This document shows positions 45,841-59,000 of a stretch of DNA of 64,000 nucleotides, piece after piece. Position numbers and translations under genes: made by a program. Under the pieces are notes generated by a model, which saw only the letters and a program-made list of their open reading frames with translations, made no database searches and had not been told where the DNA came from. Source of the DNA: Nematostella vectensis (taxonomy: Eukaryota > Cnidaria > Anthozoa > Actiniaria > Edwardsiidae); NCBI RefSeq assembly GCF_932526225.1, contig NC_064042.1:13343040-13407039 (forward strand), read 5' to 3'. Numbering within the stretch: the stretch's first letter is position 1; each line of letters begins with the position of its first letter.

Positions 45841-46907
45841 GCTGTTAACAAGTAGGTGTTACTCCGTCCAATAAGTCGTCAGGGCGATTAATAGAGTTTC
45901 CAGAAATATTTCTCAGGTGAGATATTTCATATTCCGTCAGGGCTATGATAAGCCATAATGCCAGTTTTTAAGTTTATATTTCTTATTTCATATTTTAGAT
46001 TAATAGAATTTCCAGAATATTCCCTATTCCGGAATAACAACATATACTATGACAGTCTTTCTAACATTAACTCACACAAAAATGCTACGATCGAAAGGTT
46101 GAAGATGGTTATGACTTGTTCCCAAACCCCTTTTTCTTGGCTCGTTCAAAAAAAAATAAATAAACCGGATAGAGCTCAAAGGGCATGTGTTTTAAAAAAA
46201 TCTGCTATTTGTTCTTACAGCTTCGGCCACCACAATAGTTGGTCAAATAGTAGGTTGTACAATATATTTGTTTTAAATGAAGAACATTTTTTTAAGTTAT
46301 AGTGGCAACAAAGGCAAGAAATACAAATCTCTTTTGGTGACGTCGAAAGGTTTAGTTTGATAATCATATCCCACCATCTATCCCTTTAGCCACGATGATA
46401 TCAATTGATCATAAAATACCCTCTTCTATGATCCAAGTAGTCAAAATTGATGAAGTAAAACTGATAGTTCAAAAAAATAACCTTATAGTCACTAGTCCCA
46501 ACTTGTTTTATGTGCACCACCAGTAAAGATTATTTCATTTTGAATGTCGTTTTTACAAGTTTATTTTATTTTACACCTTTTCTCTCAATTTCCATTCAGT
46601 ATCTTCCGCTTTGCACGAAATCGAAAATAAAGATAAAAATTGACAGAACCAGATCTTATTTTTTAAAGTTCAATATAGAACAATCATTTTTGTTAACTAC
46701 TTGAATTTTTTATTCTGCTATATTTTACGAACGTCTAATAGAAAGTAAATGACATAGAATAAAGTTTCTTATTGTTTTTTTGAACGAGAAAGTGGCAATT
46801 CAATAAGATACCTTTATCTTACAGCCATTTTCAATCTTTATTTTCTAGCTAACTTGTTTTAAGAATGGATTGAAATTAGATCGGACAACTTACTGAATAC
46901 TCACCGA

Positions 46908-46991
46908 AATATTTTTTCGGCCTTTTGCTTCCTCGTTTTACTTCGTTCACGTTCCCGGGCTTGTATGGCGATTTCTCGAGAGGGAGTCCTA
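46908..46991 (-). other. Candidate 83-84-bp exon of unknown gene
   Basis: Bounded in minus sense by a CATTTTTAG acceptor and a strong GTGAGT donor. The open frame reads TPSREIAIQARERERSKTRK and continues basic. It could be a 5' untranslated exon of the alpha-dioxygenase gene 2 kb downstream; splicing to the acceptor at about 44881 would place it out of frame with that ATG, so only as UTR. Confidence 0.35.
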
Positions 46992-48056
46992 AAAATGCAG
47001 TGAGCACTCGTGATGCGAGGGACCCAGTTTCGATTATTCACACCACTAAGATTGACACTACATCCGCTGATGGCCTTAATGATTGTTAACATGAAATGCT
47101 GTTTATCATTCACAGGAAATTAGATGCAAGGGTGATAAAGAGATTTTTATTATTTGGACCGTTCTATCAATTGTTTAAACAAAGCCTTAGATAATAAGTT
47201 CTGAAGATTTTTTTTTTCTTTTTTCGTAAAAGAAATAATACAAACTCTACCGGAAATTTACTTAGAAAAGATGCTTAGTTAAATGTAATTTGAATATTTA
47301 ACGAAATCAACTGATATATTGTCCTATTTTTACTCATTTAGAAATGAAGGAACGTTTGGTAAACTTAGTCACACCTGCCAGACGCTCTGACAGAAAATAC
47401 CAAAACGATGAAATGTATAGATTAATATTATGACTAAAGTCATCCAACAAATCATGGAAAGAAATCAGAGAAATCTATGTTAACAGAAAAAACATAGCAC
47501 TTGACTAAATTCTACTCGGAAGCTCACCATTAATCTTAAGATAAGTTGACAACGCACTGTTAAACAAACACTTTCTATATTAATCTGTTGTTGCGGACAT
47601 TCATCCAAGTTTCGGATATTAGATTTGTAGAATATCGTTTCTAGTTCGTCGGTGAATGTTATTGTGTTAATTCTAAAAAGGTTAAACTCCATTAACTGAC
47701 TTTTATTTGTATATCTAAAAGGTACATTATTTGGATAACAACAACAAATTATCAGGACGTGATCTAGGAAGGCCTGGCTTGAGTTTGAAGGTTTATTGAT
47801 TACGATGGAAGACAGCGCTAGCGTTTGATTAAAAAAATGTACCCAACCTCTTCGATACCGAAAAAGTTGTGCGCAAAGTTTCTAGACTTTCTAGACTTTT
47901 TAGACCTTTTAGATTTTTGAAAGTGTGTCCGACGTTAAAACTTATTTTTGACCTCTGCTCGCTTAAATTTCTCGACGAACAAACGTTCTAATCTTAAACA
48001 TTTAAAGAGGAGATTAAACAGAAAAACTCAATTATTTTTATGAATCAACGCCAGCG

Positions 48057-49236
48057 ACTTGATTGATCACAGGTAGCCCAGGCAATGGTTTCGAAGCTTG
48101 TTGGTAGCTTGTAATCGGCTGTTATTCTTAAGAGGTAAAACGAGTGGATTGAAGTCGCGATTTTTTGTGAAACATTGCCAATAAAATTGCCTTTAAACTT
48201 AGAACATGCCTTGTTGTTGTCATATTTATGTGTAATATACGATTTTGGGGGGTTTCCGTAACGGAATATATGACTTCTCTCCCCCTACTAAGGAAAGAAA
48301 CAAGGTTGGAGGCGCAATTTTCGGTAGCACTCAAATACCGTCGAAATTGGCGAGGAAAATACAACAAACGAAATATTTTTATCTCGCAGACCTATGCCAG
48401 GGTACACTTACATTCGATATGTGGCAAAACATCCGAGCTAAATCATTTTCCCTGGCCGCTAGCAATTTTTTAAAACGAGTAAGCAGCGATTTGAATCCTT
48501 GACCGGCGCCGTTGGACAATTAGGTACGCTGAACACGAAGCGAAGCAAACTATTATTTGCCTGCGAGGTGGAAAGTCTGCAAGGCTGTCATCGGCGCATA
48601 GTAATCTGTTATATAAATTAAACAAAAATAAGAGATAACAGATTACTTACCTTGCTTCGAAAACTGATAGTTCTGAATTTTAGACCACGAAAAATTATGA
48701 AATCCGTATCGAATGCGCCGGTGACAACCTCGCGCTTGCTTCGCTCCGTGTTCACCCGAGCGTACCTAATTGTCCAACGGCGCCGGTCAAGGATTCAAAT
48801 CGCTGCTTACTCGTTTTAAAAAATTGCTAGCGGCCAGGGAAAATAGTTTAGCTCGGATGTTTTGCCACATATCGAATGTAAGTGTACCCTGGCATAGGTC
48901 TGCGAGATAAAAATATTTCGTCTGTTTTATTTTCCTCGCGAATTTCGACGGTATTTGAGTGCTACCGAAAATGGCGCCTCCAACCTTGTTTCTTTCCTTA
49001 GTAGGGGGAGAGATGTCATATATTCCGTTACGAAAACCCCCCAAAATCGTATATTACACATAAATATGACAACAACAAGGCATGTTCTAAGTGTAAAGGC
49101 AATTTTATTGGCAATGTTTCACAAAAAATCGCGACTTCAATCCACTCGTTTTACTTCTAAGAATAACAGCCGATTCCAAGCTACGAACAAGCTTCGAAAC
49201 CATTGCCTGGGCTACCTGTGGATTGATCGGCGGAGT
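48057..49236. repeat. 1.2-kb imperfect palindrome (fold-back element)
   Basis: Arms at about 48060-48560 and 48735-49230 are inverted copies (outer word ACAGGTAGCCCAGGCAATGG, inner word TTGGACAATTAGGTACGC), with further complementary patches in the spacer. The 85-codon frames at 48245-48502 (plus) and 48787-49044 (minus) are counterparts; all residue differences I saw between them (four) are replacements, which argues against selection as protein. No target duplication was identified. Confidence 0.88.
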
Positions 49237-49655
49237 TGGTGATTTTCTTATAGAAACACGTCCACACAATCGTACTCTTTTGAGTTCAATTTGGCGTCGT
49301 TATGTTCACTAAAAAGCTCTAGATGACAACAGTTGTCAAAGCATGTCGTGAGCAAATCACATATCGCGACCACATCGTCCATATCGACTCTTGTGCTCTA
49401 TACATGACACACTGTGACATTTTTTGCAATATATTCACCTATTTCGGTCGCACCCGAGAATCGATGTATCATCGCCCGCAGTAGTTCATGGGTAATGTAT
49501 AAATGGCTGAATCCTGGTCTCTGAACTCCTTGTGAGAACGTTTAGAGGTACATAAACAAAAATTCCGAAGCTTTCTTAATCTTTGTTGTTTTTTATTTAA
49601 GCTTATAATATTTTTTTTTATACCCATCATGAAGTACTGCGGGTTACGACACAGC

Positions 49656-49910
49656 ATATGAAGAAAACGTTGTCGTTTTGAGGGACTGGTACCGAGGAAT
49701 CTTAGTTTTTTTCAGATACTTTCTCCACTGACCAAAAAAAAGATCACAGTCACTGTTTTTCTCTTCTGATTACAAGTCATAAAGTTAACGAAGCACCTGC
49801 GGTACGGCAGCCTTAAAAATGACAAGCAAATCATGCAGTTTTTCCAAATAAGGAATATATTAGTTTCCTTATATGGAAGTGACCGCGTTTGTCAAAAACG
49901 ACAATTGATA
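49656..49910 (-). mobile_element. Family-A MITE, 5'-incomplete copy
   Basis: Starts CATATGAAGAAAACGTTGTC and matches the inverse of 52069-52340, but ends at GACAATTGATATG with the terminal AAATTTTCTTG missing. Confidence 0.75.
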
Positions 49911-51600
49911 TGATTCTCCGAGTGCAATTGAAATGGTGTTTATAATAACGAGATCCAAGAACTGTATCTCGAATAGAGGCCTTGCCATTCATGTCAGAAA
50001 TCTTGTTGAAAAAGAAGAAGGGCTAACGCTCCGTCAACAAAACAAGGCTGTTTTAACAAAGGCGTAAAAGATGCCATATCATATAAGTTTGTGCTGATTT
50101 ATTTCCCTGATTCTGCCATGCCTACGCAGACTATCTAGTTTTTATACAGCTTGTCTTTAGTTTATCTAGTCATATCAGGTTGCTTTAAAGATAGTTTGCA
50201 TGTAACGTACATTACATTAGACGTACATTAGACAACAAATTTGTTGACTTTACAAAATAAACGGCGCGTGAAAAGTTGGGAGCAGATAACTAGTGTTCAG
50301 CAAAGAACGCGTGCAACCAGGCCCTTTCCCCCTTAAAAAATTATTGTTACATGCCTACTCTTTATTTCAATTTACTAATGACGTTTACTAATTCAAGAAA
50401 AAGGGTTTAATCCTCTGGTTTAATTTTGCCGTTGCTTTTTTTTGTCTCCCCTTAGTTGATTGCAACTAATAAATTGGGCACAGCTTTATACTCCAATCAG
50501 CGTTGTTTATAAAAAGTAAACGGAAGCATGTCCCCGCTTCAATGTTTGTGGGTAGCCTTGATGCACGTCTGTTGCGCCAAAGTGAAAACCTTGCTGTCAG
50601 TAATTACAGGAAGTAGAGACCATATATCAGCACTTGCCATCAAAATGATCGAGGGGTCAGCAATAGGAGTGTCGCTAACGTAGACGAGAAATCAGATAAG
50701 CGCGAAAAATAATCATCTCTAAGACTAGCATCTGAAAAGAGGGAGTTTTTCCCCCTTTTATTACTCGAGGAAAAACTGAGTGGTTTATTGAAGCACATTA
50801 AGGACAATAATCAAAATCCAAATAAAAAATATCCTTACATTCCCTGTTAATTTATATCGGCGTTTAAGAATAAAGTCACCTCGCAAATTTAGTCAGTTTG
50901 GAGACGGACCATAAGAAAAGAAAAGGGGGGGGGTGGGTAAGGAAAAAATTTATACACGATGAAGAGCCTGGAAAAAATGCATGTAGCCGAAACCAGACAT
51001 AAACAATGCATACAACAGTGAAAAAAATAATACAAGCACGTCTTGAAGACAAGAAAATAAAAACATGCACGACTGAAACCTCCACCTCCCTCCTTCTCTT
51101 TTCTAATGGTCCGTCCATTAGGCCCCCAAAGGCGTACTTTATTTAAGGCGTTTTCTAGTAAGAACAACAGCAACAGGCAACCACAAAATACACATACAAA
51201 ATAAAAACAGTAATTTCAATATTGATGTCTCTTTCCTAAAAGTTTAGTAAAATATCGTACATGGCATTTTCTTCCCTTTTTTATCGACAATCAAAATACA
51301 CTCATATCATATCGAACAAGAAATTGAAAACCATAACCCTTACCCTAACCCTAATCGACAGATTCGTGTCATTGAAAGCAAGACACGCGGGATATCTCTC
51401 CTGTTATAGCCTTTTCCCGTTTTAGCCTTTCAGCTATTCTCTCAAATATTGCCTAAATTATTATCTCAAGCATACAGTCGTCGGGTTTTCTTGAGCACCT
51501 GCTACCCCAGTACTCAAGAGTTAACCACGGCTATGGGCTTCGCTCGGGCTCAACTAGGTTAGGTGTGAACGTCCGATTCCTAGGACTGAATATTATTATT
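49911..51600. other. Intergenic, no gene recognised
   Basis: AT-rich. CCCTTACCCTAACCCTAA at about 51338-51355 resembles about 2-3 telomeric repeats. A G run is at 50926-50938. No splice-supported frame was found. Confidence 0.5.
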
Positions 51601-51601
51601 A

Positions 51602-52372
51602 TTATTATCAGATATCAGTTTGAAATCATCTTGCATCATTCAGATATGTCAGAATCAACCTTTTTTATGGCTTTACAATGCAAAAAGGCCATAAAAAATG
51701 TTTATAATCAATTTTTTTTGTAAGAATTTCCGTCTTGGATCCGCCATCTTGGATTCTTATGATTTTTGCAAAAAATCTGGAATTATTACAGAAAAAAGTA
51801 TTTGCATGCATGTATTACTGCTCATAGTAAATGATAAATGCATAATATAAGCTTTAAAAGTGTTATCTAGTAAATCTAAGTGACATTTTTAACAGCTTTG
51901 AGAAAGCAGAATTCACCCACCCCTCCCCTCAAATATCCGAGGTAATAAAATTCTAACAATGTTGTGAAACTTATCACCTAAACAAACTTATCAAGTCAAA
52001 ACGGGCATTTAAACTTGAGAAACAGGACCAAAATATAAAAAATTCACTACTATTTAGTTTTTGGGCATATCAAGAAAATTTAGCCAAAAATTATCGTTTT
52101 TTTTCCAAACGCGGTTACTTCCATATAAAGAAACTAATATATTCCTTATTTGGAAAAACTGCACGATTCTTGTCATTTTTAAGGTTGCCGTACCGCATAT
52201 GCTTTGTAAACATCATGACTTGTAACCAGAAGAGAAAAACAGTGACTATGACCATCCTTGGTCAATGGAGAAAGTATCTGAAAAGAAACTAAGAGTCCTC
52301 GGTACCAGTCTCTCAAAACGACAACGTTTTCTTCATATGAAACTTGTGTGTGAAAAAACGGTTGCCATGGTA
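51602..52372 (-). repeat. Family-B dispersed repeat containing a family-A MITE
   Basis: Inverse of 29828-30292 except for about 270 extra bases at 52069-52340. Outer landmarks: AAATCATCTTGCATCATTC at the left and AAAAAACGGTTGCCATGG at the right. Confidence 0.85.
52069..52340 (+). mobile_element. Family-A MITE, copy 3, filled site
   Basis: Ends CATATCAAGAAAATTTAG and CGTTTTCTTCATATG are inverted repeats. It interrupts the family-B word AGTTTTTGGG/AAAC, which is uninterrupted at 29860. No target duplication is visible. Confidence 0.85.
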
Positions 52373-52379
52373 ACATAAA

Positions 52380-53381
52380 GCGTCTCCTCGACATGTCAAT
52401 GGCATCACAACGTCTGCAGATTTTAGGAAAAGTCACCAACTTTTAACCTCTTAGCTGCTATGGTTCAAGTTATAGCACTTTTCCCGGAGGGGGGGGGGTG
52501 CTGTATTGGGAGGGCAGACTCCCGTCCCATTCCAATGTTTTACCGAAGATCATTTTCATTACTTTCAAAAACCTTAAAATATCTTTCATTAATAATCTTA
52601 TAATTTTGTCCGCTTATATATTTGCTTTGAGGATCGATATAATTCTGGGCCTCTTGTAGCCTTTCGTGACATTTGAGTTTGGTTGCGGCAACGTTGACAA
52701 TTAGTAAAATAAGCTTGTCAAAGCACGGTATAAAAAGTACACGCGAGCATTGACGAAATCATACTGCAAGCACTTTTGAATTTGACGGGGTCTTTAGGGG
52801 CCCTGTTGGTCAGATGCAAGAGTCGAACAGTCAATCGTCCACTTTAAAGCCAAACACCTTGCCCCCGAGGTGAAGGTCAGGGACTTGTTTCGGAATAATT
52901 CGAAGGTTATTAAGGTCAAACGCCGCCTCCCGGTCAAACCCACAAAGGGCTTTGTACTAAGCGATGAACTCAAAACACCCAAACGCCCAGTGTGAGATAA
53001 GAAGAGTTGGGATTGGTCATCACGCGACTTTCCCTGAGGATGCGGTTTTTGTTGGCGGTAATCAGTTAAGGCGCGGACCGTAAAAGCTTTCTCGCAAGCA
53101 GCCTGTTCTAATATCAATGCAACGCAAATATTTTGGTCTACATAATAAACAAATTTTTTTAAAGCTATAGAGAAAAGGCAAAGCGCAATAAACGAAGCGC
53201 CAAAAGAAAGCTAAACATTTCAAACCCCCTTAGTGTCTACGCCTACCAAAGTGAAAGTGGTCACATGGCTTTCAGCGGATTTAAAGCAACCTTCAAATGC
53301 GAGCCAATCCTAGCTCGTGGTTTTGATAGTATATACCCCAAGTTTCAGTACCCAGAAGTAGTAATCACGAATTCGCAAAGA
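52380..53381. other. Upstream region of the receptor tyrosine kinase gene
   Basis: A 107-codon minus frame at 52794-53117 has no recognised family and no splice partner. Promoter elements were not resolved. An in-frame upstream ATG for the receptor exists at 53265, but it would bury the signal peptide. Confidence 0.4.
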
Positions 53382-53445
53382 ATGGAGATGCGAAATGCTA
53401 AAATAATATGGTTGAGCCTTATCGCTGGGTTTCTTTTACTCCAAG
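53382..53445 (+). CDS. Receptor kinase signal-peptide exon
   Basis: [20 protein letters not shown]: short basic start then a hydrophobic core, a typical signal peptide. Ends in phase 1 at GTAAAT. Confidence 0.8.
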
Positions 53446-56011
53446 GTAAATTTTTCTTACGTAAAATTTGCTTAACACTTTATAAATATGCTTTACAACT
53501 TAAAAAACATTCTAGGAAACTAGTCAACTCGTATAAGAACAAGTGCACCTTATGTGTAGTCCTTCGCCAAAAAAAATTACTAGGGATTTTTAATAATTTA
53601 TATTTGCTCTTGTACACAGATGAACCTGTTATAGAAAATCAACTCATGAATCGGCCCTAAAGCTCTTTGTGTCGAATCTTTCTTTATCATACCAAGGCCA
53701 CTTGTTGGACTTTGAGACGCGTCTGTCGAAATTGCGAGCGCTGCAAACTTTTCTCACTCTCTAGTAGTGCGGGCTTATTTCGTGACAATAACATCTTAGC
53801 CCACCTCTAATAATTAATTTTATCATTCTTTCTTAGATCATATTTCAATCTAAGAAAATATGTTGTGATCGCGTTATCTTTGATGTGATTGTTAAATCAA
53901 TTTTTCTATGAGCGTGAAAATCCTCAATTTCAAATTAAAACAACAACCCCAGGCTAACCGTTCTAATATTGTTTTTGGCAATTGCTTACAGAACGGATCT
54001 CAGATTGAATGAAGGTCAGATAAACACTTATTACGTTGTCTTTGATGTCTAGACGGAGAACAGTCGAGTTTTTTTTGTTAAGTATCTGTGAACTATCGCG
54101 GCGTGCCAAAAACAACATTAGGATGGTTAGCGTGTGCAATAACAATGGCGTTGATCAGAACTTTTTAACTACGATTTCAGTTGCTCTTGATATAAAAAAA
54201 ATGCAGAAAAAATTCCCTGGATGACATCGTTGAATTTATAGTCACAGGCTGACTACCGCTCTGCTGGAATCACGCTGATCATAATACGAGCGGATATCCT
54301 AATTGAAGCTAATTCCTTATTTCAGTTTGAAACAGTGGCATAAGACACGAAACCAGTATAATCCTTGAAAAAAATTGTAATTCTGTAATTATGAAATCGC
54401 ATCGAACATTACACGTACAAAAAAACAACAACTACAGTATTTTAGATTTCGTACCAAACCCCCAAAACTGCGATTTCATTTGCACGTGCATCGCGCCTCA
54501 CCAATTATGATTATCTAATTTGTATTTAAGGATTTGCAAACTAAAAGTATTGGTGATTATTTTAGCCAAAGATCCGATCGATCGCACGCTTTGAAGGGGC
54601 TATAAACTTTATATAATTTGAACGAATATTTTAAAACAATTTCCGGCGAAAGGCTTTAAAGCGGCTATATCAATAGTTTACTTCAGGTTAATAACGTAGA
54701 ACGCGAAAGATATTTAAAAATGTAAAAGCTTATTTAAGTTTCTTCGAGCATATGACTGATAATTTAGAGCGAGTGGTCTGTTAGATAGTGCATATTTCAA
54801 TAGATTCTTTTGTTGAGGTTTCCGTCGGCTCGACGGAGGTAAAATGTGCCATTTAACGATGTCTAAAAAAATCCACAGATTTTCTCTGGAGCCCTGGACA
54901 CCCTTTAGGAGTTAACAATATTGATAATATCACTAACAATATTGATAATATCACTAACAATATTGATAATATCACTAACAATATTGATAATATCACTAAC
55001 AATACTGATAATATCACTAACAATACCGATAATATCACTAACAATACTGATAATATCACTAACAATGCTGATAATATCACTAACAATATTGATAATATCA
55101 CTAACAATACTGATAATATCACTAACAATACCGATAATATCACTAACAATACTGATAATATCACTAACAATGCTGATAATATCACTAACAATATTGATAA
55201 TATCACTAACAATATTGATAATATCACTAACAATACTGATAATATCACTAACAATGCTGATAATATCACTAACAATATTGATGATATCACTAACAATATT
55301 GATAATATCACTGGTGGTAAAAGTTGTCCCTTATATGTAGTCTTACATGAGAGTGAACAATGTCTTTCTCTTGATGTTTAACAGGCTCACCGCTGACCGA
55401 AAGCAGTGTTCGGTTCACAAAGACACCAGGGTCTGACATCTGGCACTATGAGGGGTCTAATGTTACGTTCACATGGGATTACATTCCTACTTCAGAACTC
55501 AGGTATAAGTTATGTCAAATTCATATGACTAAATTCAGAACTTAGATATAACTTTATCATATTCCACATGACTAAATTCCTACTTCAGAACAGATATTTT
55601 ATTTCCCATGCAGTCGAATAATATTTGGAGTCTGGGAGTCAAACGATATAACCAAATACATAATGACGTTGGCAAGTCCACTCTGGAAACCGACCCCTAA
55701 CCCTGATGTCAGCGTATTGCAGTATTTTGGGCGAGTTCGTTGGGCTGGCGACCTGAGCAAAAATAGAGCAAGCTTTCAGCTGAAAGGCGTTACCAGGAAA
55801 GACGCCAGTGTTTATGCCATAAAGGTTAGATCACCATCACCATCACCATCACCATCACCATCACCATCACCATCACCATCACCATCACCATCACCATCAC
55901 CATCACCATCACCATCACCATCACCATCACCATCACCATCACCATCACCATCACCATCACCATCACATCACCATCACCATCACCATCACCATCACCCCCA
56001 CCACGACCACC

Positions 56012-56052
<41 letters not shown>

Positions 56053-59000
56053 CACCACCACCACCACCACCACCACCACCATTACCATCACCATCACCAT
56101 CACCATCACCATCACCATCACCATCACCATCACCATCACCATCACCATCACCATCACCATCACCATCACCATCACCATCACCATCACCATCACCACCACC
56201 ACCACCATCACCACCACCACCACCATCACCATCACCATCACCATCACCATCACCATCACCACCATCATCACCATCACCATCACCATCACCATCACCATCA
56301 ATATCACCATCACCATCACCATCACCATCAATATCACCATCACCATCACCATCACCATCACCATCACCATCACCATCACCATCACCATCACCATCACCAT
56401 CACCATCACCATCACCATCACCATCACCATCACCATCACCATCACCATCACCATCACCATCACCATCACCATCACCATCACCATCACCATCACCATCACC
56501 ATCACCATCACCATCACCATCACCATCACCATCACCACCACCACCACCACCACCATCACCATCACCATCAATATCACCAAAGACGTAAGGACGTGTCTGT
56601 GTCTCCAATATTCTCCTAATGTTTCTGTATCATGCCTTCCCACCAATTTCGAGGCCTGCTACAGTTCTGCATTGCCATATCATCTTCCACTATCGCTTCT
56701 AACAGTTTTCTTACCTCCACCTTTATCACGAGCATCATTTTCATCCACAGCTTGAACCTCTTGACATATTTGCAAATGGAAAATCGGACACGACAAATGT
56801 AACTGTACTGGTGAGTGTAAATGGAATACGGCAAAAAGGCAGTCTCTTGTATCTCTTGTGTGTAATAGCTTGGTGCTATGATAGTAATAAGCAGTAATAT
56901 ACCAGGGACGCCATTTGACGTTCTTTCTTGGAAGTTCCTAGCTTTTGTTCACTTAAGTTAAAAAAAGCTAACAACAACAAAAAAACGCACACAGTAAAAG
57001 CGTAGTGCTACAATGTAATGTGACAACCAGTAGTATACCGGGTACCGGGATGCCATTGAAAATTATGACGTCATTTCAAACCTTTTCTTTACTTTGTTGC
57101 TCAGGAACCGGCCCCAATTAGCCTAATTTCATATCATTCGATTCCACGCCCCGTGCTATGTCCCGTACGTCCAGCTCATCTCAGTGTTAGTCAATGTTAG
57201 TCATCCTTTATTAATTGCTTGGACAGCCATTTTTGCACTAATAGAATTATTGAAAGTTCCGTCAAAATTGATAGCGAAAACAATAATGTATATATTTGTG
57301 CATTGCCTAATAGCGGAGCTCCAAACCAAATCTTTTCTTATTTTCGCTAAATACTTTAAGAAATATTAAATAATATTATTTGTTTTTGTTTTTGACGACG
57401 TCAACGACCAACTTGTTAAACCCCCTTCCCTCACCCTTGACATCTACATGACACATAACAAGTTTAGTTGTCTTACACTGTCTCGGCGTCAGGGTAGTTT
57501 TACTTTTAGTGACGTCATCGATGACGTCACGTGACCATCTCATTGCACCACACTTGATACATACATGACGCCTACCAAGTTTGGTTGTCGTACGATGTTT
57601 CTTTTATTAAATACATACTGTTTATTTTAATGACGTCAGCATATTTTTGCTTTACGTGACGTTATTGATGACGTCACGCATCACGTGACCATATTGTTGC
57701 ACCACCCCTTGACACCTACATGACACCTACCGAGTTTGGTTGGCATACGATGCCAATATTTTTTTTATTTTGATGACGTGAGCATATTTTTGCTTCTAGT
57801 GACGTCATCGATGACGTCACAAACCACGTGACCACAGTTTTGCACCTTCCTTAACACATACATGACACCTACGAAGTTTGGTTCTCATACGAAGCTTTCT
57901 TGGGACACACGTTTTTGGGAACGGACGGACATCACGTCACAAAAACTCGATTCGACGGGTTACCAATATTTGCTACTTTTTCTTAGGTATGGGGCTCCGC
58001 ACACGCGGCGCTTCGCTATTAGGTCAATACACTTTGTGAGAGACGAGTATGTTCCTTTTTAAAATGTAAGGGTGTATGCCCTTTTAATGTGATGTGTTCT
58101 TTACAGCCCCCCGTCGTTGATATTGTAAAGGTAGAGCATATATTGTGTATACAATGTAATAAAGCCTAATTGAAGAAATTCTTGAAAAGCCACGGAAAAA
58201 GTTTACCTGGTAGAAGCCGCCATAAAAAGTTAATAAAAAAGTATAATATTCGATTGTTGTCCTTGCAGCCGCAGTCGGTGTTCCTGCAAACAGAGAGCAT
58301 AGTGTACACGAGTCTTGGCAGCGATGCGAGGTTCACGTGGCAGTACTCGCTAAACGGCAAGGACGCGCTCACCCTCTCCTCAATCACGTGGGGCGTGTTA
58401 CAGAACGGACTATTTAAGGTTCTATGTGATATAAAGGTGAATAAGTCTCGACTCTTATATTTTCTCGAAGATTTTCGATTAGACCAAATACTTTAAACAG
58501 GTTTTCTTTAAAAATAGTTAATTATATTTGTCTAAGTACCTTCCTGCGCAGGGTTTTTTGTGTCGCTCGTTTCCTTTGAGCGACACAGAAAGCTCTTTCT
58601 CGGGAGGATTGTCTTCGAGTCCCATGACATATCTAGGCGAAGTTTGTTATTTGACAAAATACCAAGCGACGAAGAGCGGGGGCGTGTCCAGAGAAACGCA
58701 GAGGGGGGGGGGGGGGGGGGGATTCCAGAGTAGTAATTCACTGACCACGGATGAATTTAATTCAAATCGACATTCTTAGCTCTGGGAATACGTCACTAGG
58801 TCTATTAAAAAATGTTTCTATCCAAATACAACTATCGACGAAAGTGTAAACCGGTGCCGAACTTTTCTTGTCACATGAAGCGGGTGCGGCCTGGACTCCT
58901 CGGATCCCCCTCCCCCTCCCCCTCCCCCTTCCCCTAAGGACACGCGCCTAAAGAAACATGTGGAAAACATGAACATGACAGCACAAATGGTTGGTCAGAA

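Noticed and set aside
48128-49242. Duplicated genuine gene in the palindrome
   Set aside because: Residue differences between mirrored frames are all replacements and overlapping frames on both strands are equally open.
52794-53117. 107-codon minus-strand gene
   Set aside because: No recognisable domain, no splice partner, and the composition looks like ordinary sequence.
54853-55340. Ile/Leu-rich membrane-like protein on either strand
   Set aside because: Product of the 21-bp minisatellite.
55663-56619. Poly-His/Ser-Pro protein of 318 codons
   Set aside because: The first part is a true receptor exon ending at 55824; the rest is intronic CCATCA repeat, and the next exon (56751) continues the Ig domain in frame.
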